A stretch of 64,000 bases of DNA from assembly GCA_964406775.1 (NCBI GenBank), contig CAYOSW010000002.1, forward strand, positions 24,017 to 88,016, written 5' to 3'. Below are positions 39,941 through 49,568 of the stretch, one piece after another. A program made the translations under genes and the position numbers. The notes under the pieces were generated by a model, which searched no databases, was not told the DNA's origin, and saw only the letters and a list, made by a program, of their open reading frames with translations. Position 1 is the first letter of the stretch, and each line of letters begins with the position of its first letter. Source of the stretch: JACPKO01 sp964406775. Its GTDB lineage: Bacteria; Patescibacteriota; Microgenomatia; Daviesbacterales; UBA10151.

Positions 39941-42055
39941 ATGGATAAAATTTACGATCAGACAAAAGCGGAAGAAAAGTGGTACAAATTCTGGGAAGAT
40001 TCAGGATTTTTTAAACCGGAGATCAATCCTGAAGGGAAACCTTATACGATCATCCTTCCCCCGCCCAATGCCAACGCCGATCTGCATTTCGGTCACGCGA
40101 TGATGTCGATTGAAGATATTCTCATCCGGTTCAAGAGAATGCAGGGGTTCTCGACTCTCTGGCTCCCGGGATCCGATCACGCCGGAATAGAAACCCAGGT
40201 TGTTTTTGAAAAACATTTGGCTAAAGAAGGCAAATCGCGTTTTGATTATGACCGGGACACTCTCTATAAAATGATTTTTGAGTTTGTTCAAAAAAATAAG
40301 GGTAATATGGAACATCAGTTAAGGAGAATGGGATTCTCCGTTGACTGGTCAAGGGAAAAATTTACTCTGGATTCGGATATCATTAAATTAGTCTACCAAA
40401 CATTCAAGAAATTGTTTGACGAAGATCTGGTCTACCGCGCCAACAGACTGGTCAACTACTGCACTAAAATGGGAACCGGATTTTCCGATCTGGAAGTTCT
40501 ATATATCGAGAGAAAAGATAAGCTTTATTTCGTCAGATACCCTTTCCTCGACGGTTCAGGGTCCATTACAATTGCCACCACCAGACCTGAAACAATGTTC
40601 GGGGATACGGCTGTTGCCGTAAATCCTGATGATGACAGATACAAAAATGTTATTGGGCAAACTATCTCTCTACCTCTGACGGATAGACATATCAAAATCG
40701 TTGCCGATAAAGATGTTCAAACCGAATTCGGAACGGGCGCCGTCAAAATCACTCCCGCCCACGACCCGCTAGATTTCACGATAGGGGAAAGAAACGGGCT
40801 GAAATCAATTACCGTAATCGGTTTCGATGGTAAATTAAACGCTTTTGCGGGGAAATTTAACGGTTCCTCCGTGGAGGTTGCCCGCTCCAACGTGGTAGCT
40901 GAATTGGAATCATTAGGCCTGGTTGAAAAAATCGAAGATTACACCCACAGGGTCGGTACTTGTTATAAGTGCGGCAAGGTTTTGGAACCTCTTCTAATGG
41001 AACAGTGGTTTTTGAATGTTCAAGAATTAAAGCAAAAGGCAATAGAGGCAGTAAAAAATGGAAAGATAAAAATTCACCCGAAAAACTTTGAGGTGCATTA
41101 TTTTCAATGGCTCGAGAACCTGAAAGACTGGAATATCTCCCGCCAACCTGTCTGGGGGATCCGTATCCCGGCGTATAACTGCATAGATTGTCATAAATGG
41201 ACAGTGACCGACGGAGATACACCATCCGCCTGTTCTTCCTGCGGTTCCAAAAACATCACACAGGATACCGACACGTTTGATACCTGGTTCTCTTCCGGTC
41301 AATGGCCGGTGGTTACTTTAAAAACCGGCAAACCCGGGGATTTTGAAAAATTCTATCCGACCTCGGTTATGGAAACTGGATACGATATTTTAAAAGCCTG
41401 GGTTTCCAGAATGGTGATGCTGGGTCTTTATATTACGGGCGAAATTCCATTTACGGATGTAGTGCTTCACGGACTGGTACGTGATCCGCTGGGCGCAAAA
41501 ATGAGCAAATCAAAAGGGAACGTCGTATCGCCTATGGAAGTAGTCGATCAATACGGTGCTGATGCGGCAAGAATGGCTCTAGTCTACGGAACCGCACTGG
41601 GCCACGATCAGAATCTTTCCCATCCGAAGCTTCAGGCAATGAGAAATTTTACCAATAAGCTTTGGAACATCGGAAGATTCATCATTGAGTTTAAGCCGGG
41701 TGATGCAAAAACATTGAATCCGGCCGAAATTCCTGACGCCTCAACGGATGAAGATAAAGCAATTCTTTTAGGACTTGCCGAAACCGCCAAAAAAATAACT
41801 GAAAGCCTTGATCAATACCGATTCCACGACGGAGCAGAAGCACTTTACGAGTTTATCTGGCACGACTTCGCCGATAAGTATATCGAGTCGACCAAGGAAC
41901 GCAGAGGTGAAGCCCAGCCGGTATTGGAATACGTTTTCAGAACATCTTTAGAGCTCCTTCATCCTTATATGCCGTTTATAACCGAGGAACTGTGGCAAAA
42001 ACTTCCGCACACCGGGGACTCCATAATGACCGCTTCCTGGCCCGATAAAAAATGA
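39941..42055 (+). CDS. valS: Valine--tRNA ligase (short form)
   Basis: 704 aa, much shorter than typical 860-950 aa enzymes. ATP-site HIGH is HFGH at 49-52 after PPPNANADL; KMSKSKG near 525; editing (CP1) domain with TTRPETMFGDTAVAV and GTGAVKITPAHDP; zinc-like pairs CYKC and CIDC/CSSC; WFSSGQWP. The C-terminal coiled-coil arm is missing after PYMPFITEELW. Charges tRNA-Val and should feed back on its own T-box leader. Confidence 0.96.
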   Translation: MDKIYDQTKAEEKWYKFWEDSGFFKPEINPEGKPYTIILPPPNANADLHFGHAMMSIEDILIRFKRMQGFSTLWLPGSDHAGIETQVVFEKHLAKEGKSRFDYDRDTLYKMIFEFVQKNKGNMEHQLRRMGFSVDWSREKFTLDSDIIKLVYQTFKKLFDEDLVYRANRLVNYCTKMGTGFSDLEVLYIERKDKLYFVRYPFLDGSGSITIATTRPETMFGDTAVAVNPDDDRYKNVIGQTISLPLTDRHIKIVADKDVQTEFGTGAVKITPAHDPLDFTIGERNGLKSITVIGFDGKLNAFAGKFNGSSVEVARSNVVAELESLGLVEKIEDYTHRVGTCYKCGKVLEPLLMEQWFLNVQELKQKAIEAVKNGKIKIHPKNFEVHYFQWLENLKDWNISRQPVWGIRIPAYNCIDCHKWTVTDGDTPSACSSCGSKNITQDTDTFDTWFSSGQWPVVTLKTGKPGDFEKFYPTSVMETGYDILKAWVSRMVMLGLYITGEIPFTDVVLHGLVRDPLGAKMSKSKGNVVSPMEVVDQYGADAARMALVYGTALGHDQNLSHPKLQAMRNFTNKLWNIGRFIIEFKPGDAKTLNPAEIPDASTDEDKAILLGLAETAKKITESLDQYRFHDGAEALYEFIWHDFADKYIESTKERRGEAQPVLEYVFRTSLELLHPYMPFITEELWQKLPHTGDSIMTASWPDKK

Positions 42056-42178
42056 GCATCTGAGGACTTCGCTACACTTCGCTCACAATTTCTCTTCTTG
42101 CTCTCCTTCGGCAAGATTCGCCTATCGGCAAAATAAACTTCATCCACGGATTAACAACCGCGGATTCTCGTTTGAAAG

Positions 42179-42198
42179 AATAATCTGCTAAGATTATT
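42179..42198 (+). repeat. Perfect 8-bp inverted repeat before the 161-aa gene
   Basis: AATAATCT-GCTA-AGATTATT, ending 2 bases before the ATG at 42201 and covering the TAAGAT -10-like box (42189-42194). Could be an operator or an RNA stem at the start codon. Confidence 0.6.
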
Positions 42199-42200
42199 TT

Positions 42201-42686
42201 ATGTCTCCTAAAAAAGTAAAAGGAATTGTGCTTCTTATCGCCACAACCCTTACTCTTTACTATCTTTTCGTGATGGGCTTCAGTCTGATTATCAAACTTG
42301 CAGTTCCCAACCGGCCGGACTGCAACCCCCTGTATTGCCAGCAAATTGTGAATGAAGAGACCGCCTGCCTTCTTCAAACTCCGGGATTTTCGGAATGCGT
42401 CGGGGTCGAAAGCTACTTTTATGTTTTGTCGGCAAAAGTTGCCTACTCACTTCTCTTTTTATCGCTGGCTATCGCTTACTATTTTTCCAAAAGATTTTAC
42501 CTTTCAAGAATTCTAATAGTCCTGCTGTTTTTCAGCTCGATATTTTTTGCCATACGTCTTGCAATAGGTGCCGCCGATTTAACAGCTCCGGGGCTGATCA
42601 CAGAATTCAATAAACTGGGTCTTAATCAGCCGTTTATAGGAAAAGCGGGGAGTACTTTATTTAAATTGTTCAATCCGAAGTTTTAG
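42201..42686 (+). CDS. Unknown polytopic membrane protein
   Basis: 161 aa with three or four membrane helices (about 8-32, 71-90, 96-118). The loop after helix 1 contains four cysteines (DCNPLYC, ACLLQ, SECVG), which on the outside could form two disulfides. No family recognised. Converges with the 89-aa gene, 4 bases apart. Confidence 0.7.
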   Translation: MSPKKVKGIVLLIATTLTLYYLFVMGFSLIIKLAVPNRPDCNPLYCQQIVNEETACLLQTPGFSECVGVESYFYVLSAKVAYSLLFLSLAIAYYFSKRFYLSRILIVLLFFSSIFFAIRLAIGAADLTAPGLITEFNKLGLNQPFIGKAGSTLFKLFNPKF

Positions 42687-42690
42687 ACAA

Positions 42691-42960
42691 TTATTTCTTA
42701 TAAAATCTCTTTAACCAGAATTTCTTAAAGTAAGGGAGTGTCAGCGTCGACAGCAGGAACCCGATAGTCGGGACAATCGCATTAAACCAGGGATCGTTCT
42801 GGAGAATATAGCGGAAATATAGAGCTATTGAGAGATATGTAAAGAGGGCGATCAGTATCCTTCTTGTCCAGGAATCGCTCCAGGCTTTATCTCCTTCTAC
42901 CCTCCTATTTCTGGACTCAATATCCGATACCCTCTCCTCAAGCTTCTTCAAACTGTCCAT
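42691..42960 (-). CDS. Small coiled-coil membrane protein
   Basis: 89 aa from ATG 42960; an in-frame TTG 15 bases upstream is rejected because it lies at the -10 box. N-terminal coiled coil (LKKLEERVSDIESRNRRVEG, then DKAWSDSWTRR) and two membrane helices. The pattern of a short coiled coil with DKAWxxSxxRR before two helices recurs in small proteins of archaea and candidate phyla. Function unknown. Confidence 0.7.
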   Translation of the reverse strand: MDSLKKLEERVSDIESRNRRVEGDKAWSDSWTRRILIALFTYLSIALYFRYILQNDPWFNAIVPTIGFLLSTLTLPYFKKFWLKRFYKK

Positions 42961-42966
42961 AAATTT

Positions 42967-42972
42967 ATTGTA
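42967..42972 (-). promoter_or_regulatory. -10 box, leaderless type, for the 89-aa gene
   Basis: Minus strand TACAAT 6 bases before the ATG at 42960. Confidence 0.55.
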
Positions 42973-43002
42973 CAACTCAATTGGAATTTTTTATAAAACG
43001 GA

Positions 43003-43764
43003 TTAAGATTTAACTTCTTCTTCGGCAGCTTCTTCTTTTTTGGTTTCACCCGACTCTTCCCCGCCCTCTACTGCTTCAGACTCCCCCTCTGCAGCTTCTG
43101 CTTTTTCTTCCGCTTCACCTTCTGCGCTCTCGCCTTCAGCTGCCTCAACTGCGGCTTCTGCTTCTGCCTGTTGCTCTTCAAGCAAGGCTTTCATTTCTTC
43201 CGTAACTGCTGGAGCAAGTTTAACAACTACTGTTTCTGCATCAGCTAACACTGTCAATTTTGTCCGATCATAGTTTAATTGCCCGACTGTAATTGCATCT
43301 TCCACATTTTTAAGAACTTCGATGTTAACTTCAATATTCTCGACTAAGTCTCCCGGCAAAGCCTCAACCTCTACCTCGGATAAATTCTGAAGAACAACGT
43401 TCTCTCCCATTTTTACCGACTCCACTTCTTCTCCAGTAAGGACTATCGGCACCGGTACAGTAACTTTTTCCTTAAGATTAACTTGGTAAAAACCGATATG
43501 GAGAACCTGGTCCTTTACCGGTTCTATGTCCAACTCCTTAATCATCACCGGCCTGCTTCTATCCTCGCCGATCTTTAAATCAATTAACCCTGTCTCTCCC
43601 GCCTGTTTAAAAACTTTGGCAAAATCCCCCGCCTCAACAGTTACGTGTTCTACTTCTTTAATATTTCCAAATACGTGGGCCGGAATCTTGCCATCTTTTC
43701 GGAGATTTTTTACTTTCTTGCCGAAAACACTTCTATCTTGGGCTTTTAATGCAATTTTATCCAT
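43003..43764 (-). CDS. rplY: 50S ribosomal protein L25/Ctc
   Basis: 253 aa. N-terminal L25 domain (IALKAQDRSVFGKKVKNLRK, PAHVFG), then the TL5/Ctc C-terminal domain (LKEKVTVPVPIVLTGEEVE, DLVENIEVNIEVLKNVEDAI). The last 60 residues are an unusually long Glu/Ala tail without hydrophobic residues. Binds 5S rRNA. Single-gene unit with its own promoter. Confidence 0.93.
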   Translation of the reverse strand: MDKIALKAQDRSVFGKKVKNLRKDGKIPAHVFGNIKEVEHVTVEAGDFAKVFKQAGETGLIDLKIGEDRSRPVMIKELDIEPVKDQVLHIGFYQVNLKEKVTVPVPIVLTGEEVESVKMGENVVLQNLSEVEVEALPGDLVENIEVNIEVLKNVEDAITVGQLNYDRTKLTVLADAETVVVKLAPAVTEEMKALLEEQQAEAEAAVEAAEGESAEGEAEEKAEAAEGESEAVEGGEESGETKKEEAAEEEVKS

Positions 43765-43806
43765 AATCTATTTCCGGAAAAGATCCACTCTGATCCGTAA
43801 GTACGT

Positions 43807-43835
43807 AAGATAACACAGACTGGGGTTTGAGGCAA
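43807..43835 (-). promoter_or_regulatory. Promoter for the L25 gene
   Basis: Minus strand TTGCCT, 17-base spacer, TATCTT with extended TG (TGT); leader of about 37 bases, possibly allowing ribosomal-protein feedback, though no recognised motif is present. Confidence 0.5.
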
Positions 43836-43849
43836 GCTCAGAAACAAAA

Positions 43850-46846
43850 TTACTTTTTAACCTTGAACTGAAAAACTCTGTCGGTCAGCATATCTGTCGC
43901 TATTTTTATTTCCTGAACACCGCTGCTTCCCTCACCTGGTTTTTCTTCGATTTTGAAATTGATCGGATAAGTCAGAATTAAATCCAGCGGGTCAGATATC
44001 GTACCGGGTTGTTTAAATATTTCCATTCTGTACAAACTTTTATTGTCTTTAAATGATAGCGAATCCTTCAGTTCATACTCCATAACCAGAGCTTTCGTTT
44101 CCTTTGGTGCAATTTGAATAAGTGCCGAAAAAGCGCTTCTTCCGTAATCCGAAAAGCTTGTAAATTGACTAGTTATATCAGTATCCCCTAAAGTCACTTT
44201 TGTTAATCTACTCCCCAGGGGGGTGTAGACCTTGATTCTGTTTTTATAAATCCCGGCCGGAAATATTTCCGACGGAGAGGTATTTTTATAATTTATTTTC
44301 AGGTTATGCATTATCTTACCTTCCTTTGTAAATGAAACATTTAGAGCATATTTTCTCTGAAGATAGTAGTTAGCCTTATTCGCCCCCATATTAGATTCTA
44401 TAACGGCCAGAAAATCGGTTGTCTCACCCTCTCTTGCCTCGCCGGACCTAGGAAAAACTCCCGACCAGTTGCTTGAAGCCAGATAGGAAAATAGAGTCGG
44501 ATCCTCAAGATAAACAAGCATATGCTTTTCCTTAAGCGACTTGCCGATTGCCTGGATAATCGCCGGCCAATTTTGTTTTGATAAATAGAAAATCTTATTG
44601 AATAGTTGATTCTGCAGAGAAGTCAGATAATTCTTCTTTGCCTGAGAGCCCGGGAAAAAATTAGTCTCAGCGTGAGAAATCGCCTTTTCAAAAAGATTAA
44701 CTCCGCTCACCTGCTCTCCGTATTCGGGCAGATCAATGCCTCCTACGGCATCCAGTAAATACCCTGAAGCCTTCAAATCCAGAGCTATAACACCTTGAAC
44801 CGTTTCCCCCGCCTCTTTCCTGTAAAAAAATTCAGCCTGTCTGGCCGAAGTCGGAAAATCGGGATCAAAATTAGAGTCCCTTAAGTAAAGCCTTTCCAAA
44901 TTTAAATCATTTCTTAAATCAACAGGCGGAGCGATAACCTCCTTAAGAGCCCCGTCAAGGCTGTAAATATCGTCAACTTTGATGTTTGTCAGCCGGCCGT
45001 TATCAAAATCAAGTTTGGCATAAGAGCCGATAAATCCGCCCGTCGGGCGCAGCTCTAGATTATTCTGCAATAAGACCAGGTACGATTTTTTACCTTCAAG
45101 CCCGGTGATTTTAGGCATCAGCTTACTTGCGGATTTTGCTTGCTCAACAAGAGCCTGATAATAACCGACTCTGATTCTTAAATCATCAAGTCTCTCATTA
45201 ATTAACAACGGCATCCCTTCTTTAAGTGCAGGATCTCCCAGATTTGCATACACTTTCGATAATTTTGTTGAAGCATAGTCAAGCTCCCTTTCCGCTTCAG
45301 AATAATATTTACCTGGATCCTCTCTTGATTCGCCTGAAATAATTTTCGTTGTTTCAAAAAGCGCCTTGCTTCCGGTTGTGGCATACAGAGCACCATCAAT
45401 GCCTTCGGATGTAACAGCCAAAATTTGGTCAGCTTTGTATACCGCATCCTTTATTTTCGGAATCTTTTTGAGTATTGATGCCCCTTCGAGTAATGATTTG
45501 TAAGTATCCAAACTTTGCCGGGCTTTGGCAATTTCTGATTCCGACTTATCAAAATTACCGTCTTCCAGATATGTTTTTGAAGCGATAAGGTGGTTCTTGA
45601 TGTTAAAAGCCTCATACCCCAGATAGGCGACGGGCCAAATTAAGCCGTAAAGAATTATCAGACCAAAAACAACAGTCAGGAATGCCCTCTTTGCGCCTCC
45701 CCTTTTGGGCTTAAATTCCTGCTCTTCTTCATCCTGAATATTTTTTACGGGCTGCTTTTTTCCCTTCTCCGGCAGCTGCTCCGTATTCTCCTGCTTTTTC
45801 AGAAAACCGGTCCCCTCAAACGACCAACTTTTATCCGTAGAAAAGCTAGGTTTTTTAGTTTCAAGTTTCGGAACCAAGTCCTGCCTTTCCTTAAAGTAAG
45901 CCATTGTTTCTCTTAAAGCCTTAAGCATCGGCGTCTTCGGAGACCAGGAGAGCTCCTTCATTGTTTTTTGTAGGTTAGGAGTGAGCCAAAGCGGGAGCTT
46001 AGTTAGAACCGGGGGATTTTCCTCAGACCAAACCGGATCGGCGATGATTTGCTTAATTTCTGATAGCCTCACCGGACTAGATAATGCTCCGTCATAAATC
46101 TTATTCGAGGTCGCACCGGATAAAACGGATTTAATAAGCAACGATACCGCATCGTCAACGTATAGGCTTCTTTCAGAAAAGTCTAAGCTGACGCTGACAT
46201 CGTCTAGTTTGTCATTAATGGCGGCAGTAATCAGTCTGGAAAGCGGATTTTTCCTATCAAGATCCATACCCGGACCGAAGACTTCCGCTAGCCTGACAAC
46301 TCTACCGTTTAATTTGTAGTGCTTAATTCCTTTTGCAAATTTGGCTTCAGATTCTTTTAGAATTCTGTCTTTACCTTCAAGATTTTTACCATATAGATTT
46401 ATAGAACTCGTAAAGGTGAGGCGGGGACGGTCGTAACTGCCTTCTTTTTCCTTATTAGTTATCGCCTCGTCCCTGATTTCTGCTGCGAGTCTGACAAAGT
46501 TTATAACTCCCTTACCTAAAACAACATCGGGGACTGTTTCGTCCGTCACAAAAAAAGCGTAGTCCAGACGGTCGATACCGAGCTTGCGAAATTTTTCTAA
46601 AATCTCGTCCTGATCAATCCCTAAATCTATTAAATGAAAGTCCTTTTCTTTAACTGCACCCCTTATCCTCCTTTTATCAGCGTAAGAAAAATCATCAACC
46701 CCTATTACCTGGATACCTTTATCCAACAGCAACTCACTTAAACGTGCTCCTAAAAACGTGCACGTATTAACAACCAGAGCCACAGGACGGTTGCGTGAAA
46801 TCAAATTACTATTTTTTTCGATTCGTGAATCGGCAGAATCTCCCAC
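43850..46846 (-). CDS. Fusion of degenerate SDR domain with DUF4012
   Basis: 998 aa, GTG start. Residues 17-320 follow the extended SDR/epimerase plan (VIGVDDFSYADKRRI, TSSINLYGKNL, VRLAEVFGPGMD), but the Gly-rich NAD motif is NTCTFLG instead of GxxGxxG and the Y-x3-K pair is not in place, so this part may be inactive. A basic linker and one membrane helix (about 390-412) precede an extracytoplasmic DUF4012 region with LLQNNLELRPTGGFIGSYA. DUF4012 proteins go with polysaccharide genes. Last gene of the rpmH operon side, after Wzz-like, rnhA and O-antigen ligase genes; likely in surface glycan ligation or anchoring. Confidence 0.85.
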   Translation of the reverse strand: MGDSADSRIEKNSNLISRNRPVALVVNTCTFLGARLSELLLDKGIQVIGVDDFSYADKRRIRGAVKEKDFHLIDLGIDQDEILEKFRKLGIDRLDYAFFVTDETVPDVVLGKGVINFVRLAAEIRDEAITNKEKEGSYDRPRLTFTSSINLYGKNLEGKDRILKESEAKFAKGIKHYKLNGRVVRLAEVFGPGMDLDRKNPLSRLITAAINDKLDDVSVSLDFSERSLYVDDAVSLLIKSVLSGATSNKIYDGALSSPVRLSEIKQIIADPVWSEENPPVLTKLPLWLTPNLQKTMKELSWSPKTPMLKALRETMAYFKERQDLVPKLETKKPSFSTDKSWSFEGTGFLKKQENTEQLPEKGKKQPVKNIQDEEEQEFKPKRGGAKRAFLTVVFGLIILYGLIWPVAYLGYEAFNIKNHLIASKTYLEDGNFDKSESEIAKARQSLDTYKSLLEGASILKKIPKIKDAVYKADQILAVTSEGIDGALYATTGSKALFETTKIISGESREDPGKYYSEAERELDYASTKLSKVYANLGDPALKEGMPLLINERLDDLRIRVGYYQALVEQAKSASKLMPKITGLEGKKSYLVLLQNNLELRPTGGFIGSYAKLDFDNGRLTNIKVDDIYSLDGALKEVIAPPVDLRNDLNLERLYLRDSNFDPDFPTSARQAEFFYRKEAGETVQGVIALDLKASGYLLDAVGGIDLPEYGEQVSGVNLFEKAISHAETNFFPGSQAKKNYLTSLQNQLFNKIFYLSKQNWPAIIQAIGKSLKEKHMLVYLEDPTLFSYLASSNWSGVFPRSGEAREGETTDFLAVIESNMGANKANYYLQRKYALNVSFTKEGKIMHNLKINYKNTSPSEIFPAGIYKNRIKVYTPLGSRLTKVTLGDTDITSQFTSFSDYGRSAFSALIQIAPKETKALVMEYELKDSLSFKDNKSLYRMEIFKQPGTISDPLDLILTYPINFKIEEKPGEGSSGVQEIKIATDMLTDRVFQFKVKK

Positions 46847-46888
46847 AAATAAATCGTAGTCCCTAACGTGAAGAAGATCAAGTGCGGA

Positions 46889-47383
46889 TCAGTAATTTTT
46901 GAAGTATTCCCTGATCAAGGCGCTGATAAGACCCAGCAAAAATCCTCCGGCAAGTCCCGAAATAAGGTACTTAATAAAGGAGGGTTCGATTTGACTTATC
47001 TGAGGCTTAGTCAGCTCTATAACCTGAAAATTAGAGTTAAGATATTCTGCCCGCTTAATTAACTGCTGATAAGACCTATCGCTATTTCCGGAAGTTGATT
47101 CAATCGTCACAGAAATAGGGGAACTCTTATAAACGTTAACGGAGACGGCCTCTTCGGTCTCAAAGTTAAGCACTCTCAGCTCGCCCACCGCTTGATCGGT
47201 CAGCGCAAATACCGTGTTTATATTATCCAGGGTATAAGCCAGTTTGTAAGTCTGCGTTACTCTAATAAGTGTTTTTACCTGAGCAAAGAAATACAAGCTG
47301 ATTATTGACCCTAGCAGTGCGGGTAAAAAAAGAAGTAGAAGATTACGCTTTACGAATGCTAAATATAACCTGGACTCTTTCAT
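46889..47383 (-). CDS. Wzz-like polysaccharide chain-length protein
   Basis: 164 aa. Two membrane helices at the ends (about 13-32 and 133-153) enclose a periplasm-side segment, the Wzz topology, but the loop is only about 100 residues. It lacks a kinase domain. TGATG overlap (1 base) with rnhA. Context with an O-antigen ligase and DUF4012 protein supports a role in surface polymer length or export. Confidence 0.75.
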   Translation of the reverse strand: MKESRLYLAFVKRNLLLLFLPALLGSIISLYFFAQVKTLIRVTQTYKLAYTLDNINTVFALTDQAVGELRVLNFETEEAVSVNVYKSSPISVTIESTSGNSDRSYQQLIKRAEYLNSNFQVIELTKPQISQIEPSFIKYLISGLAGGFLLGLISALIREYFKNY

Positions 47384-47799
47384 CAGATAATCTTTTTCTC
47401 AAAGGCGCGGTTAGCAAGCCGGTCTGCCACAAAATTTTGAGCCCTGGGAACGCTCCTGTAGAAAACATCGCCTGTTTCAATTTCAAGCTCTTTGATTTTC
47501 CGGATCAGCGGTATCAGGTGAGGGCTTTTTATCTTAAACCTGCCTGATAATTGCTCCACAACCAGCCTGGAATCTGCAATTACCTCGATTTTATGGGGGG
47601 CCTTCAGAGCAAATTTCTTAGCTATATATTCAAGAGCCTTAACGACAGCCGTATACTCGGCGACATTATTCGTCGTAATCCCGATCAACTCCCCTTCTTC
47701 GTGCAGAATTGCTCCTCCCCGGGATTTGATAATAAATCCGTATGATGAAGGTCCGGGATTTCCTTTTGAAGCTCCGTCCGTATTAATAACAAGATCCAT
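47383..47799 (-). CDS. rnhA: Ribonuclease HI family protein
   Basis: 138 aa. Catalytic acidic residues in NTDGASKGNPGP (Asp 8), NNVAEYTAV (Glu), ADSRLVVEQL (Asp) and NFVADRLAN (Asp). It lacks the basic protrusion of E. coli RNase HI, like the Bacillus YpdQ/archaeal type. Degrades RNA in RNA-DNA hybrids. Placed in a glycan/ribosome-linked operon; 3 bases after the O-antigen ligase. Confidence 0.93.
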   Translation of the reverse strand: MDLVINTDGASKGNPGPSSYGFIIKSRGGAILHEEGELIGITTNNVAEYTAVVKALEYIAKKFALKAPHKIEVIADSRLVVEQLSGRFKIKSPHLIPLIRKIKELEIETGDVFYRSVPRAQNFVADRLANRAFEKKII

Positions 47800-47802
47800 A
47801 AT

Positions 47803-49056
47803 TTAGCCAATATTAACAGAACTTTTTCTAAAACTTAAGCCGAGAATAAGAAAGAGGATTCTTTGACCCTGGGGCAGGGTAATAAAGTAGTGATCAAATA
47901 GCCCCAGAAAGGTGATTGATAGTAGTGAAGCCAGTAATATTCTTGAAAGATAATTGCTGTTTTTAATGTTTATATATATTGAAGTTAAAAACATCGCTAA
48001 AAATCCGACAAGTCCGATAATTCCTGTTTCGGATAGGATTAAAAGAAAGATGTTATGGACCGGCTGAAGGAATCTGCTTGTTCCGACCAATACTTTATCA
48101 ACAGCAAGAGCATTGACGAAATTATTAACTCCGGTACCTGTCCAGATATGACGCCTGAAAAGCTCGACCGAGTATTCCTGAAGTTCCTGCCTCCGCAATA
48201 TCGCCAGGGTATCGAAAGTAAATATTGATACGAATCTCACCACAACAAGGGGGGATAACAAAACCAAAGTTATAAGCATCAGCTTCCAGTACTTACGGTA
48301 GATAACTAAAAAGTAAACAGCCAGCAGAACTAAAGCCGGTCTTGAGAAAGTCACAAGAACCGTAGCACAGCCGAGAAGACCGAGAATTAAAGCAGTTTTC
48401 TTAAAAACCTTCGGCAATCCGTATATGACCAGAGGCATTATTACTATCAAAAATCCTCCGAGTAAGTTCGGGTGGGAGAATGTCGAATAGGGCCTTAAGA
48501 AGATTTTGTCGTAATAATTAAATTTGGCCACCAGAGGCGTGGTTACCGAAAAATCCCTTTCTCCCAAAGCCCAAAAACCTAAAGACCGTCCGAAGAGAAA
48601 TTGCAGAAGAGCCAGAGAACATATGAAAATAAAAGAGATTATAAGCGCCGGAAATAAGATTTTTTTGATTGTAATTGAATCTCTTCCGGCTATGTACAGA
48701 CCGAATAGAGCTGCCGACAAATAATCCTTTATCTGAACCAAGCCCGCCTCGGGATTTAACGCCTCTTTAAAAGAGGGGAGCAGGGACAAAAAGAAAATGC
48801 CTAAAAGAATTGCGAATGATTTGTTTACCTTAAATTTCCTTTTCAGGAGTAGAAGATTAAAACCGGCAACAGTCAGCAACAACAGCACCAGCAAATCCCA
48901 GAAATAAATTGTCGGAGACAGGTAGTCGATTTTTAAGGAATAGATAAATGCTGATTGAGGCCAGAAATGTTTGCCAAGCTGGGTGGGCAGAAGTAAAACT
49001 GCCAAAAAAAACAACACTTTTTCCGTTTGTAGCAAAATTGCTTGAGTATTGCGCAA
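47803..49056 (-). CDS. O-antigen ligase/polymerase family membrane protein
   Basis: 417 aa, TTG start 9 bases after the jag stop. About ten to twelve membrane helices and the Wzy_C-type region with RPYSTFSHPNLLGGF followed by the large loop (RRHIWTGTGVNNFVN, GTSRFLQPVHNIFLLILSE). It should polymerise or ligate lipid-linked glycans outside the membrane. It is part of the minus-strand operon from rpmH. Confidence 0.88.
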   Translation of the reverse strand: MRNTQAILLQTEKVLFFLAVLLLPTQLGKHFWPQSAFIYSLKIDYLSPTIYFWDLLVLLLLTVAGFNLLLLKRKFKVNKSFAILLGIFFLSLLPSFKEALNPEAGLVQIKDYLSAALFGLYIAGRDSITIKKILFPALIISFIFICSLALLQFLFGRSLGFWALGERDFSVTTPLVAKFNYYDKIFLRPYSTFSHPNLLGGFLIVIMPLVIYGLPKVFKKTALILGLLGCATVLVTFSRPALVLLAVYFLVIYRKYWKLMLITLVLLSPLVVVRFVSIFTFDTLAILRRQELQEYSVELFRRHIWTGTGVNNFVNALAVDKVLVGTSRFLQPVHNIFLLILSETGIIGLVGFLAMFLTSIYINIKNSNYLSRILLASLLSITFLGLFDHYFITLPQGQRILFLILGLSFRKSSVNIG

Positions 49057-49065
49057 AGCTTAAAC

Positions 49066-49527
49066 TTAGGCAGCTTTTTCAGAATCAGTCGTAATTACCA
49101 GTCTTCTCTCCGGCTCCTCGCCAATGCTTTCCGATTTAACACCCGGAGTCTTTTCGATTGCCAGATGAACGATTCTCCTTTGCCAGGCAGGCATAGGAAC
49201 AAGCTCCATAGGTTCACCTGTTTCAATCACCTTCTGTGCCCACTGTTGAGCTTTTGAGTCCAGTTCTTCTTCTTTGGATTTCCTCCAGGAGGAAACATCA
49301 ACAACAACTCTTTTAGGATTCTCATCCTTCATCTGGCGGGAGACAACCAGGTTTATAATTAACTGAAGAGAGGACAATGTTTCGCCATTGCGTCCGATAA
49401 GGATTCCCGGATCTTCAGCGTCAATGGATACGAATACTCCTTCTTCTTTTTCCTCAACCTCAAACGAGCCCTCAAGCCCTAGAAGTCCTAAAATATTTTC
49501 TAAAATTTCTGAAACTTTCTCTTCCAT
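49066..49527 (-). CDS. khpB: RNA-binding protein Jag/KhpB (KH-R3H)
   Basis: 153 aa from ATG 49527; an upstream extension overlapping yidC is not conserved in character and is rejected. Short N-terminal Jag-like segment (MEEKVSEILENILGLLGL), a KH domain with GILIGRNGETLSSLQLI, and an R3H domain ending RRIVHLAIEKTPGVKSES. Binds RNA; usually linked to YidC and cell-wall control. Follows yidC, the standard order. Confidence 0.93.
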   Translation of the reverse strand: MEEKVSEILENILGLLGLEGSFEVEEKEEGVFVSIDAEDPGILIGRNGETLSSLQLIINLVVSRQMKDENPKRVVVDVSSWRKSKEEELDSKAQQWAQKVIETGEPMELVPMPAWQRRIVHLAIEKTPGVKSESIGEEPERRLVITTDSEKAA

Positions 49528-49568
49528 AAATGTAATCTTTGGGATTTTAACCTCTCCGAAGTTTTTTT

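Noticed and set aside
42056..42200. Possible tRNA or small RNA in the gap after valS
   Set aside because: No cloverleaf or T-loop consensus; only an 8-bp inverted repeat near the next ATG is seen.
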